DNA of 64,000 bases. Origin: Arthrobacter sp. FW306-07-I. GTDB taxonomy: Bacteria > Actinomycetota > Actinomycetes > Actinomycetales > Micrococcaceae. Each line of letters begins with the position of its first letter. The first letter of the stretch is position 1. The translations under genes were made by a program, and so were the position numbers. The notes under the pieces are model-generated. The model was given only the letters and a program-made list of their open reading frames with translations, searched no databases and was not told where the DNA came from. The stretch covers positions 1,860,001 through 1,924,000 of the forward strand of contig NZ_CP084550.1 of assembly GCF_021800405.1 (NCBI RefSeq), read 5' to 3'. Of this stretch, positions 56,113 through 63,773 are shown in pieces.

Positions 56113-57996
56113 TCAGGAAGGGCTGGGGAGGTCTCCGGGTATCTTGTCGGGGTCCCGCAGGGCGAGGGCGGCCTGGACGAGGGAGGCGTGAGTGAGTGCT
56201 TGGGGGAAGTTTCCGAGGAAGGTGCCTGTGGCAGGATCGATTTCTTCGCTGTAAAGCCCTAACGGGTTGGCGTTCTGAAGGAGTGCTTCGAAAAGTTGGC
56301 TCGCTTCCTGTCGTCTGCCGGTGAGGGCGAGGGCTTGGACGAGCCAGAATGAGCAGGGCAAGAAAGCTCCCTCCGTTCCTGGTAGCCCGTCCTTTCCTGG
56401 CGGATACCGGTAGAGGAATGGGAAGCCGGCAGAAAGCTCTTGGCTGACTGCGTCCACTGTTCCTTTCACTCGGTCAGAGCAAGGGTCCTCAAAGTCGGTG
56501 ACAGGAAGGAGCAGTATCGCAGCGTCCAGGTCGGAGGAGCCGTAGGTGCGGGTGTAGGTGTTTTTGTCCGTGTTGAAGCCCTTGGACCTGATCTCTGCTG
56601 CGAGATCCCGTTGAGCTTGTTGCCAGCGGTCCCGTTGCGTCGTCCGGAGGTGGTGGGTGCGTCCGATCCTCAGGGCCCTGTCCAGGGCCAGCCAGCCCAT
56701 CATCTTGGAGTGCACATGGTGGGCTGCGTCGTCCCGGATTTCCCAGATTCCTGCATCTGGTTCCTGCCACCGCGCTGCCACCTGGTCCGCGAAGCCACGC
56801 ATGGCCCGCCATGTCTCGGAGTAAAGGCGGTGGCCGCTTCGTACGAGGACCCAGGCGGCGTCCAGGACCCAACCGTAGCCGTCGAGCTGGTGCTGGCCTG
56901 CGGCACCATTGCCGGTGCGGACAGGGGTGCTCCCGGCAAATCCCGGCCAGTCGGGAAGCCTGCGTTCCGCCGGGACATGTCCTCCAGCAAGAGTGAGCAG
57001 CGCGGGCAGGCGGGGGCGCTCGAGCCGGCTGGCGTGCAGCATCCATCCAAAGAATTTTCTTGCTTCAGGCGTTTTCCCAACATTGAGAAACGCGCCGACT
57101 CCAATGCTGGCGTCCCTCGGCCAGGCATAGCGGTAGTCCCAATTGCGTATCCCGCCTGGGTCCTCGGGCAGTGATGTGGTGGGGGCAGCTACCGGGGCGC
57201 CGGAAGGGGAATAGGTCAGCAGTTGCAGGGTCAGCAGGCTGCGAAGAACGGCCTCCCGGAACGGTATCTCCTCATCGCTGTCCTCTGTCCACGCCTGCCA
57301 TCGTGCTTCGTCAGCTTCGACGAGGGCCCATGCTGTTGACGGATCCACGTGGATCAGGGGTTCTCCGTACGCGATGGCCATGACAAGAGTGAGAGGACTG
57401 CCAGGGTGAACTGTCACGTAGGTCGGCCGGCCTGGTTCGACGTTCAGTTCCTCACTGCATCCCAACGACAAGGCCAGGGGTCCCCAGTCACAGACGAGGC
57501 CCACTCCCCGGCGGATATGTGGGCGCCGGTGCTGTTCGCCTAGCCGCGGGTCAAAGTTTATGACCGCTGGAAAGGGGGAGCCCCTGGCGCTGAGTCGTCT
57601 GATCAGGAGCGTTGTGGGCAGAAGTTTGCCGGCGACTTCGGCGATCATGGCGTCATGGAGGATGAGCTGGCTCGCACCGGCTGACCAGACGGTTTCAAGA
57701 GTGGCGCTGTGGTGGCGGTACTTGCGGGTGCTCACCTGTGTCTGGACGGAGGGTCCGACCAGAAAGGAGCCGGCTCGGGAGCCGCCCAGGAGGGCACCAA
57801 AGACTGGCTGCCCGTCAAATGCAGGGGCGCAAAGCCAGTCCACGGAGCCGCGGGCGGATACCAAGGCGGCCGTACGGGTGTCACCGACCAGCCCGTAGTC
57901 CGCAATGCAGGAATCGTGCCATGCTCCCGTCCCGTTGGGCAGGGACTCTGCTGATTCCTTTTCGAAGGTCTCGTGCCGGTGGCGCCCAGTCATCAT
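56113..57996 (-). CDS. Glycoside hydrolase family 15 (glucoamylase / trehalase-like)
   Basis: 627 residues from the ATG at 57996. The N-terminal beta-sandwich is about 20-250. The (alpha/alpha)6 barrel follows with NWDYRYAWPRDASIGVGAF, the general acid Glu in DAGIWEIRDDAAHHVHSK and the base Glu in PLGLYSEEIDPATGTFLGN. Both catalytic acids are intact. It probably cleaves alpha-glucosidic bonds in trehalose or malto-oligosaccharides inside the cell (no signal peptide). The start is in an ATGA overlap with the stop of a small membrane protein gene. Confidence 0.88.
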   Translation of the reverse strand: MMTGRHRHETFEKESAESLPNGTGAWHDSCIADYGLVGDTRTAALVSARGSVDWLCAPAFDGQPVFGALLGGSRAGSFLVGPSVQTQVSTRKYRHHSATLETVWSAGASQLILHDAMIAEVAGKLLPTTLLIRRLSARGSPFPAVINFDPRLGEQHRRPHIRRGVGLVCDWGPLALSLGCSEELNVEPGRPTYVTVHPGSPLTLVMAIAYGEPLIHVDPSTAWALVEADEARWQAWTEDSDEEIPFREAVLRSLLTLQLLTYSPSGAPVAAPTTSLPEDPGGIRNWDYRYAWPRDASIGVGAFLNVGKTPEARKFFGWMLHASRLERPRLPALLTLAGGHVPAERRLPDWPGFAGSTPVRTGNGAAGQHQLDGYGWVLDAAWVLVRSGHRLYSETWRAMRGFADQVAARWQEPDAGIWEIRDDAAHHVHSKMMGWLALDRALRIGRTHHLRTTQRDRWQQAQRDLAAEIRSKGFNTDKNTYTRTYGSSDLDAAILLLPVTDFEDPCSDRVKGTVDAVSQELSAGFPFLYRYPPGKDGLPGTEGAFLPCSFWLVQALALTGRRQEASQLFEALLQNANPLGLYSEEIDPATGTFLGNFPQALTHASLVQAALALRDPDKIPGDLPSPS

Positions 57997-58469
57997 GTGG
58001 TCCTTAGCAGCATTCCGAGGACGGCTCCGTACACTACATGGGCGATGATCGTGATGGCGGGTGTTTGGATGCCGTAATTCAAACCAAGCAGGCCCGGGGG
58101 CTCCAGGACTGCTCTGTTGGCGGGGCCCGCCCTGGTGGAAGCCATTCGGGGGTGAACCCCTGGCAAGAGCGGCAGGATTACCGTCAGGGCTACAGCGACG
58201 TGGAGAAGTCCCAGCAGGGCCCCTGCCCACCAGGTGGCCGCACCAAGGAGCGCGAAGGCAGCTGCGTAGCCCAAAGCGAAAACCTGGCCTGCGACCAGAT
58301 GGATGAAGAACCCTGCCACCCGCGCCCGGTCCGGGTCAGGTGTCAGGAACGTGCCCAGCACGAGGGGCAGGTCCAGTCTCGTCCAGCCGGCCATCTGTGC
58401 GGAGATCATCACGACAGTCAGCACAGCCGTGGCAAGCAGCCCGAAGAGGGCCCAGCCGGACCAGTCCAT
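57993..58469 (-). CDS. Small conserved membrane protein
   Basis: 158 residues from the ATG giving MDWSGWALFGLLATAV. About four membrane helices; the signature TPDPDRARVAGFFIHLVAGQVFALGYA is shared with uncharacterised membrane proteins of actinobacteria. The frame is open up to 58580, but that extra part is Arg-rich and looks non-coding. The ATG lies one base after the TGA of a 47-codon ORF that has a good binding site, suggesting re-initiation. It is coupled to GH15 by ATGA. Confidence 0.65.
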   Translation of the reverse strand: MDWSGWALFGLLATAVLTVVMISAQMAGWTRLDLPLVLGTFLTPDPDRARVAGFFIHLVAGQVFALGYAAAFALLGAATWWAGALLGLLHVAVALTVILPLLPGVHPRMASTRAGPANRAVLEPPGLLGLNYGIQTPAITIIAHVVYGAVLGMLLRTT

Positions 58470-58470
58470 T

Positions 58471-58614
58471 TCAGTGACCGCCGGATCCGGGACGAACGAA
58501 CTGCGAAAGTGTTCCTTGCCTTGTCCGTCTTGACGGCGGCAGGAGACCCGGTCCCGGGCGGCTGCCCTGGGCGGTGGCATGCCAAAACCTGTCGGTGACT
58601 ATGCACGGGCCCAT
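58471..58614 (-). CDS. Possible 47-residue upstream ORF coupled to the membrane protein
   Basis: ATG at 58614 with AAAGGAAG six bases upstream, ending TGA-A-ATG at the start of the membrane protein gene, which has no binding site of its own. The peptide (MGPCIVTDRFWHATAQG and onward) matches nothing I know. It may serve only translational coupling. Confidence 0.3.
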   Translation of the reverse strand: MGPCIVTDRFWHATAQGSRPGPGLLPPSRRTRQGTLSQFVRPGSGGH

Positions 58615-58665
58615 GTTCGGCTTCCTTTCGTGGCTGCTCTCGGACGGTTCTTTTTTAAAGTTCGT

Positions 58666-59481
58666 CTACCGTGTGGGGTCGGTGTCGATCTCGGGGCAGT
58701 TGTCAGCGGTTGGCGCTGTTCCGGCTGACTCCTGTGATTCCCGGATCAGGTATCGGAGGAAAAGCATGTCACCACAGCGGAGCACGTGTTGAAGGTGCAT
58801 TCTTCTCGGGGGCAGGTTTTCCTGTGAACTGGCAGCGATGCGCTGGCCCGGCCCTGCTGTCAGCAGGGGACTGACCGACAGGCAGAGCTCATCGACCCGA
58901 CCTGCTTGCTGGAAGGTTCCAAACAAGTGCGGTCCTCCCTCGGAGTGGATCCGGGAATGACCGCGCCGCTCTAATTCCTTGATCAGAAGATCGACATCCA
59001 AGTGCCGCTGCCCGCAGGTGACCACGTCGGCGACCTTCTCCAACGCTTTTCTTCTTACCCGGTTGGCCTCCGCTGTAGTGATCACCAGCGGCGGCTCCTG
59101 TGCTGTGGCGAAGAAGGGCAGGCCGGGGTCAATCCGCAGGCTTCCGGAGACGACGGCAAGTGCTGGTTGGCCGCTTTTGCCTTGGCTTGTGCGCCACTGC
59201 GCACCGGCCGTTCCGATGAGATCCCCGGAGTACCCCTCCGTCCTGACCGTCCCGGCGCCGAGGAGAAGGATATCTGCCGTACGGCGTATGAGACCCATGA
59301 TGCGCCGGTCCCCGGCGTTACCCAGCCCGCCCGAGCGGCCGGCGAGTGTGGCGGCACCGTCAAGACTGGAAACAAAGTTGAAACTCACCCATGGGCTGCC
59401 GTCGGCCGGGTGCGTGTACCAGTTCAGGAGCTGGGTGTCAGTGGCACCCTTGAGAAGTCCGGGCATTATTCGGTCAATCAC
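58666..59481 (-). CDS. RibD_C / dihydrofolate-reductase-like (pyrimidine reductase family) protein
   Basis: 271 residues. It has the NADPH-dependent reductase fold of the RibD C-terminal domain without a deaminase: FVSSLDGAATLAGRSGGLGN, ADILLLGAGTVRTEGYSGD and IHSEGGPHLFGTFQQAGRVD. Such stand-alone proteins include Rv2671 of M. tuberculosis, reported to replace dihydrofolate reductase. Here it is in an ATGA overlap with folP, so reduction of a pterin is a better guess than riboflavin synthesis (a complete rib operon exists at 29-33 kb). Substrate assignment is inference. Confidence 0.8.
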   Translation of the reverse strand: MIDRIMPGLLKGATDTQLLNWYTHPADGSPWVSFNFVSSLDGAATLAGRSGGLGNAGDRRIMGLIRRTADILLLGAGTVRTEGYSGDLIGTAGAQWRTSQGKSGQPALAVVSGSLRIDPGLPFFATAQEPPLVITTAEANRVRRKALEKVADVVTCGQRHLDVDLLIKELERRGHSRIHSEGGPHLFGTFQQAGRVDELCLSVSPLLTAGPGQRIAASSQENLPPRRMHLQHVLRCGDMLFLRYLIRESQESAGTAPTADNCPEIDTDPTR

Positions 59482-60464
59482 GGCAGGTCCTCCGTGCTGC
59501 CGGGTTCCGGACTTGTCATGTTGTGGCGCAGTTCAAGGGGTTTCCGCCAACCCAGGACTGCCTCTGTCAGGTGCAGTGCCGCGACTGCAGGAGCAACGTT
59601 ATGCATTCGAAAGATCCGCGCTCCCTTCATCACGCAAATGACCGCGGCCGCCAGCGATCCTTCGACCCGCTCATTGCGGTCCTTTCCCAATGTCTCGCCG
59701 ATAAAGTCCTTGTTCGACACCGATGCCAGGACGGGGAAACCCAAAGACGTAATGTGTTCAAGGCGACGGGTGAGCTCCAGCGAATGCAGGGTATTTTTAT
59801 TCAGATCGTGCCCCGGATCAAGAAGGATTTGTTCCTCGGCGACACCAAGGGCAATTGCCTGATCGATCTTTCGTTTGAGAAAGTCCGCGACCTCAAGTGA
59901 GATGTCCCGATACCGAGGGGCAGGCCACGGTGTCCTAGGTGGGGCGAGGCTGTGCGTGATGATCAGATGGGCGTCTGAGCCGGCGATGACCGCGGCCATG
60001 TCGGGATTACTCAACCCGGAGGTGTCATTAATGGCGTTCGCACCTGCTTTGATGCTCAGCGCGGCCACCTCAGGATTGAACGTGTCGGCGGAGAGAATTA
60101 TCTCTGATTGGTGCCGGACCGCCTCGATGACAGGAAGGACACGCTCTGCTTCCTCCCGTGGCGTAAGGGGAGTACCGGGAGCGAAGGGCTGGCCGCCGAT
60201 ATCTATCCAGTCTGCTCCTGCGGCCACCGCATCCGCACACGCTTGCACGGCAGCGTCCAGATCGTAGGTCCGTCCTGCGTCATAGAAGGAATCGGGGGTT
60301 CGGTTGATAATGGCCATGAGGGCTGTTTGCCTGCGGAAGTCCAGCGTCGTGGAGCCGAATCGATGCACGGGATGGAGGAAGGTCGGGGTGTAGGCCACAT
60401 TCGGTCCCGGCTCATGGAGGGCCGCTTCCGGGTTGTCTCCAACCAAGGGTTTAGCGGACCTCAT
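59478..60464 (-). CDS. folP2: Dihydropteroate synthase paralog, FolP2 type
   Basis: 328 residues, TIM barrel. MAIINRTPDSFYDAG, INDTSGLSNPDM, LDPGHDLNKNTLHSLEL, SNKDFIGETLGKDRNER and GARIFRMHNV follow the dihydropteroate synthase order. The loop that reads G-E-S-T-R-P-G in true synthases is GGQPFAPG here, and the S-R-K-x-F motif is SNKDF. These changes match mycobacterial FolP2 (Rv1207), a paralog reported to lack normal activity, not FolP1. It overlaps both operon neighbours by four bases. The true reaction is unknown. Confidence 0.8.
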   Translation of the reverse strand: MRSAKPLVGDNPEAALHEPGPNVAYTPTFLHPVHRFGSTTLDFRRQTALMAIINRTPDSFYDAGRTYDLDAAVQACADAVAAGADWIDIGGQPFAPGTPLTPREEAERVLPVIEAVRHQSEIILSADTFNPEVAALSIKAGANAINDTSGLSNPDMAAVIAGSDAHLIITHSLAPPRTPWPAPRYRDISLEVADFLKRKIDQAIALGVAEEQILLDPGHDLNKNTLHSLELTRRLEHITSLGFPVLASVSNKDFIGETLGKDRNERVEGSLAAAVICVMKGARIFRMHNVAPAVAALHLTEAVLGWRKPLELRHNMTSPEPGSTEDLP

Positions 60465-61717
60465 GACAGCTCGCCGAGCGCAACGCCGGGGTCCTCGAGT
60501 TGGACTGTCTGGACTTCTTGTCCGCTGGCTATGAGGAACTTGATGTCGTCCTGGACGTCCCAGATGTTGACGTTCATCCCGGCGACCAGCCTTCCCTTGG
60601 TGGACGAAACCGGGATGAGCCAGAATGCTATGAATTTGCCTGAGGCCGGGTCACCCCTAAGAACGATTTTGGCGTTGGCGGCCAGAGCGGAGTATCCCGA
60701 GTACTCCATCCCCAGGTCGAACTGGTCTGTGTAGAAGTAGGGGACTTCCTCCAACCGAGACGGTTTACCCATCATCGTCCTCGCGGCTACCTTGCCGCTG
60801 TTGATGGCGTTGGCCCAGTGTTCGCTGCGAATGTTGCCGCCCGTAAAGGGGTGAAAGGCGTTTGCTACGTCACCTGCTGCAAGGATCCGGGGGTCGTTAG
60901 TGCGCAAGGATGGGTCTGTGAGGACGCCATTGTCGATGGTTAGCCCGGCTGCTTCTGCGAGTACCGTGTTGGGGGTAACGCCAATGGCGACGACGACCAG
61001 GTCAGCAAGCAAGTGTTCGCCCCTGTCGGTGATGACCCCAGCAGCCCGGCCGTTGCCTTCCACGATCTGCGTGACGGTGGTTTCGGTGGTGAAAACAACT
61101 CCGGCTTCCTTGTGCCGTTCCATGAAGACTGTTCCCAGTTCCGGGCCAATGGCGGCCTCCAGAGGAACTCTGCTTCTGCCTACGACCGTGACGTTAGCGC
61201 CCATGGTTCTGGCTGTCGCGGCGACTTCCATTCCGATCCAGCCCGAGCCGACCAGGATGACGTTGCATTGCTGTTGTCCTGGCTGCAGCCGGAGCAGTGC
61301 CTCTCTGAGGTGCCGGCTGTCCTCCAGGGTGCGGAGGTAGTGGACGCCCGGCAGGTCGGATCCGGGAACGTCAAGGGTGCGGGGGGATGCCCCCGTGGCC
61401 AGGAGGAGCTGGCCATATTTGATCACGGTGCCCTGTGCCAGGGTGACGGTCGACTCATCCCGATCGATGGCTACCGCCGTGGCACCTAGCAGCAGCTCTA
61501 TGTCCTGTTTGGTGTAGTCGTCCAGCGTAAATGGCAGGAGGGATGACTCGTCCTCGCGGCCTGCCAAAAAATCCTTTGACAGCGGCGGACGCAGGTAAGG
61601 ATGGTGATTTTCCTGGCAAAGGAGTGTAATCGTTCCTGTGAAGCCTTCGGCGCGGAGGGTCTGCGCCGCCGTGGCCCCGGCGAGGCCGCCGCCAATGATG
61701 ACGATGTCCCTTTTCAT
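60461..61717 (-). CDS. NAD(P)H-dependent FAD oxidoreductase, ferredoxin-reductase type
   Basis: 418 residues from the ATG giving MKRDIVIIGGGLAGATAA, with AGGAGGAG upstream. FAD motif IIGGGLAGATAA, NAD motif VILVGSGWIGMEVAATAR, second FAD motif RILAAGDVANAF, then a reductase C-terminal domain (about 325-410). It resembles rhodocoxin/putidaredoxin reductases, which feed electrons to small ferredoxins. No ferredoxin or P450 gene is nearby. It lies 49 bases after folE and overlaps folP2 by ATGA. Confidence 0.85.
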   Translation of the reverse strand: MKRDIVIIGGGLAGATAAQTLRAEGFTGTITLLCQENHHPYLRPPLSKDFLAGREDESSLLPFTLDDYTKQDIELLLGATAVAIDRDESTVTLAQGTVIKYGQLLLATGASPRTLDVPGSDLPGVHYLRTLEDSRHLREALLRLQPGQQQCNVILVGSGWIGMEVAATARTMGANVTVVGRSRVPLEAAIGPELGTVFMERHKEAGVVFTTETTVTQIVEGNGRAAGVITDRGEHLLADLVVVAIGVTPNTVLAEAAGLTIDNGVLTDPSLRTNDPRILAAGDVANAFHPFTGGNIRSEHWANAINSGKVAARTMMGKPSRLEEVPYFYTDQFDLGMEYSGYSALAANAKIVLRGDPASGKFIAFWLIPVSSTKGRLVAGMNVNIWDVQDDIKFLIASGQEVQTVQLEDPGVALGELS

Positions 61718-61766
61718 GTCTCTCTCCTCCTGCTCCCGGCCACCGGCCGCCCGGCCGCATGGCCTG

Positions 61767-62393
61767 TTATGTAAAGAAGCGGTCAATCAGGGGTCCTTGT
61801 ACGGCAAGCTCCCCCCGGAAGGCCGTGGTGGTCGTGGTTGTTCCGGCCGCCTGCACACCGCGCAGCGACATACAAAGGTGCTCCGCTTCCAGGACAACCC
61901 CCGCGCCCCGGGCGTCCAGTGTTTCCATCAGCCACTCGGCCGTCTGCACGGTCAGGCGTTCCTGGACCTGCAGGTCCCTGGCGAACATCTCCAACCCACG
62001 GGCAAGTTTTGACAGCCCGATCAACCGGCTGCCCGGGAGGTACCCGATATGGGCGACTCCCCGGAACGGCAACAAATGGTGCTCACACAGCGAATGAAAG
62101 GGGATGTCTCTCAAGATCACCAGCTCCGTGTATCCGTCGCTGTTCGGAAACGTGGTCCACGAGGTTGGACGGGGTGTGAGCAACTCGTCAAACGCCTGGG
62201 CAACCCGACGAGGAGTGTCCGCGAGATGCGGATCGGAAAGGTCTCTGCCCAGGGCGACCAGCAAATCCGCGACGGCCGCGCGGACCCCTTCCAGGTCGAC
62301 TCCGGCAGGGGCGCGCTGGTCGAGGGCCAGCCGGTCAAGGTCACCAACTGCCGCGGAATACGAATCCTGCCGTGTGGAGTACTCAGATAACAT
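61767..62393 (-). CDS. folE: GTP cyclohydrolase I
   Basis: 208 residues. It converts GTP to dihydroneopterin triphosphate. The zinc residues are in FHSLCEHHLLPFRG and EAEHLCMSLRGV; AHIGYLPGSRLIGLSKLAR and LQVQERLTVQTA are conserved throughout. The active site looks complete. The N-terminal 30 residues are a variable extension. The ATG follows AGAGGG. First gene of the pterin operon and divergent from a COG2345 regulator. The organism probably has another folE in its main folate locus, which is inference. Confidence 0.92.
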   Translation of the reverse strand: MLSEYSTRQDSYSAAVGDLDRLALDQRAPAGVDLEGVRAAVADLLVALGRDLSDPHLADTPRRVAQAFDELLTPRPTSWTTFPNSDGYTELVILRDIPFHSLCEHHLLPFRGVAHIGYLPGSRLIGLSKLARGLEMFARDLQVQERLTVQTAEWLMETLDARGAGVVLEAEHLCMSLRGVQAAGTTTTTTAFRGELAVQGPLIDRFFT

Positions 62394-62401
62394 GGCACCC
62401 T

Positions 62402-62450
62402 CTCTAAAGTCGGCTACCTTGAATTTAGAGCGTATAATTATTTCCGTCAA
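62402..62450. promoter_or_regulatory. Divergent promoter/operator of folE and its regulator
   Basis: Minus strand: -35 TTGACG (62445-62450), 17-base spacer, -10 TAAATT (62422-62427), serving folE. The inverted repeat CTCTAAA (62402-62408) / TTTAGAG (62424-62430) overlaps this -10. Plus strand: TATAAT (62433-62438) for the regulator gene. One bound protein could control both directions. Confidence 0.65.
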
Positions 62451-62478
62451 GCTCTTCCGGAGGTGATTGAATTTCCGT

Positions 62479-63144
62479 ATGAATACCTCGCAAATTAACA
62501 TCCGGAATCCGGACGTGGGATCTCTGGCCGATCCCGTGCGGCGCAATCTGTACCAGGCATTGATACGCAGCCCGGTCCCGCTCACGCGCGACCAGCTCGT
62601 AAAAATGTTGAATCTCGCGCCAAGTACCGCTTCCTTCCATCTGGAGAAGCTGGTCAAAGACGGTTTCCTCAAAACGGAAAGCAAGAAGCTCGGATCCAGA
62701 ACCGGGCCCGGCTCCGGGCGACCCAGCAAGCTCTACAGCCCGGCACTGGACGAAGTTCAGCTGTCGGTCCCGGCACGTGAATACGAACTGGCCGGCCGCC
62801 TGCTGGCCTCGGCAATCGAAACCTCCGTCGAAACCGGGGAGCCGGTGGAGAAGTCCGTTATTTCCGCCGCCTACGCTGAAGGCCTTCGGCGTGGCATGGC
62901 TGCCGGAGATCTTGAAAAGGCTCTCAGCGACAACGGGTATGAACCAGAGAGCGACGGGGAAGGGCTGGTCTTGTGTAATTGCCCGTTCCGCCGTTTGGCC
63001 AGTGACCATACCCGGCTTGTCTGCGGGCTCAGCGCCGCCCTCCTCGAGGGTGCACTCGATGGCTCTGGCGACCAGAAGCACCGCGTCGCTCCCGCTCCCG
63101 ACGGCTCGGCATGCTGCGCCCGGCTCACAACCTCGACGGAATAA
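62479..63144 (+). CDS. SufR-like (COG2345) winged-helix regulator with cysteine-rich C-terminus
   Basis: 221 residues from the ATG giving MNTSQINIRNPDVG; a GGAGGTGAT site lies just upstream, though with long spacing, and GTG/TTG starts at 62464/62467 are possible. The ArsR-like winged helix is about 12-80 (LADPVRRNLYQALI, RDQLVKMLNLAPSTASFHLE). The C-terminal domain has LCNCPFRRLA, then RLVCGLSAALLEGAL, then ACCARL. This Cys spacing resembles SufR and its relatives, which bind an Fe-S cluster. It probably senses redox or iron state and controls the divergent folE operon. Confidence 0.75.
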   Translation: MNTSQINIRNPDVGSLADPVRRNLYQALIRSPVPLTRDQLVKMLNLAPSTASFHLEKLVKDGFLKTESKKLGSRTGPGSGRPSKLYSPALDEVQLSVPAREYELAGRLLASAIETSVETGEPVEKSVISAAYAEGLRRGMAAGDLEKALSDNGYEPESDGEGLVLCNCPFRRLASDHTRLVCGLSAALLEGALDGSGDQKHRVAPAPDGSACCARLTTSTE

Positions 63145-63301
63145 TTAACTCCGCACAGCTGGCGGGAAGTGACCATCCGCAGGCCCCGTGTATGACGAGG
63201 CCGGCTGCTCTTTGCCTGAGCATGGTCACCCGCGGAAGGCCGCCGTTGGATGATTGCCGCAAATTCTGGCCAAACGTGCGTTCGGAGTCAACAATGGCTC
63301 A

Positions 63302-63715
63302 ATGGGATATCCGGCCAAACCTGCCTCGTCCGTTCTCTACGTGTCCGAACTCGACCGGTCAGTGGCCTTTTACCGCGACCTGTTTGGATGCGAAGTAACC
63401 CTCCGCTCTGCGGAGGCCGCCCTTCTCCTGGCCGCTGAGGGGTTTCAGCTGTACATCATCGAACGCGGAAAACGTGCTCAGCGCCACCCCAGCGGCCTGG
63501 GATACCACCTGCTCATGTGGGCAACGGACAACCTCCAAGACCTGAAAGCGTTAACGCAATCACTGCAGGAGACCGGGGGATACGTCAACACCCACACTGC
63601 CGGCGATGTTACGTTTGTCGAAGGACGCGACCCGGACGGCCTGCGCGTCGTCATCGCCCACCCCGACCCCGCCCAACAACCACGCTCGGTCTTCGACAGC
63701 CATCTATTCGCGTAG
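63302..63715 (+). CDS. VOC (glyoxalase/bleomycin-resistance) family protein
   Basis: 137 residues from the ATG giving MGYPAKPASSVLYVSEL. The two beta-alpha-beta-beta-beta modules are VLYVSELDRSVAFYRDLFGCEVTL and YHLLMWATDNLQDLKAL through DPDGLRVVIAH. Metal ligands expected in active glyoxalases are not obvious, so it may be a binding protein. The ribosome binding site is weak (GGAG, 14 bases away). It lies 157 bases after the COG2345 regulator in the same orientation. Confidence 0.75.
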   Translation: MGYPAKPASSVLYVSELDRSVAFYRDLFGCEVTLRSAEAALLLAAEGFQLYIIERGKRAQRHPSGLGYHLLMWATDNLQDLKALTQSLQETGGYVNTHTAGDVTFVEGRDPDGLRVVIAHPDPAQQPRSVFDSHLFA

Positions 63716-63773
63716 AGCCTAAGGGCAACGCTGGACTGTAGGCCTTTGTCGATAAAAATGCCATGATGGGGTG

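Noticed and set aside
58469..58580. N-terminal extension of the small membrane protein
   Set aside because: Arg-rich and unlike the family; a competing small ORF with a better binding site ends exactly at the internal ATG.
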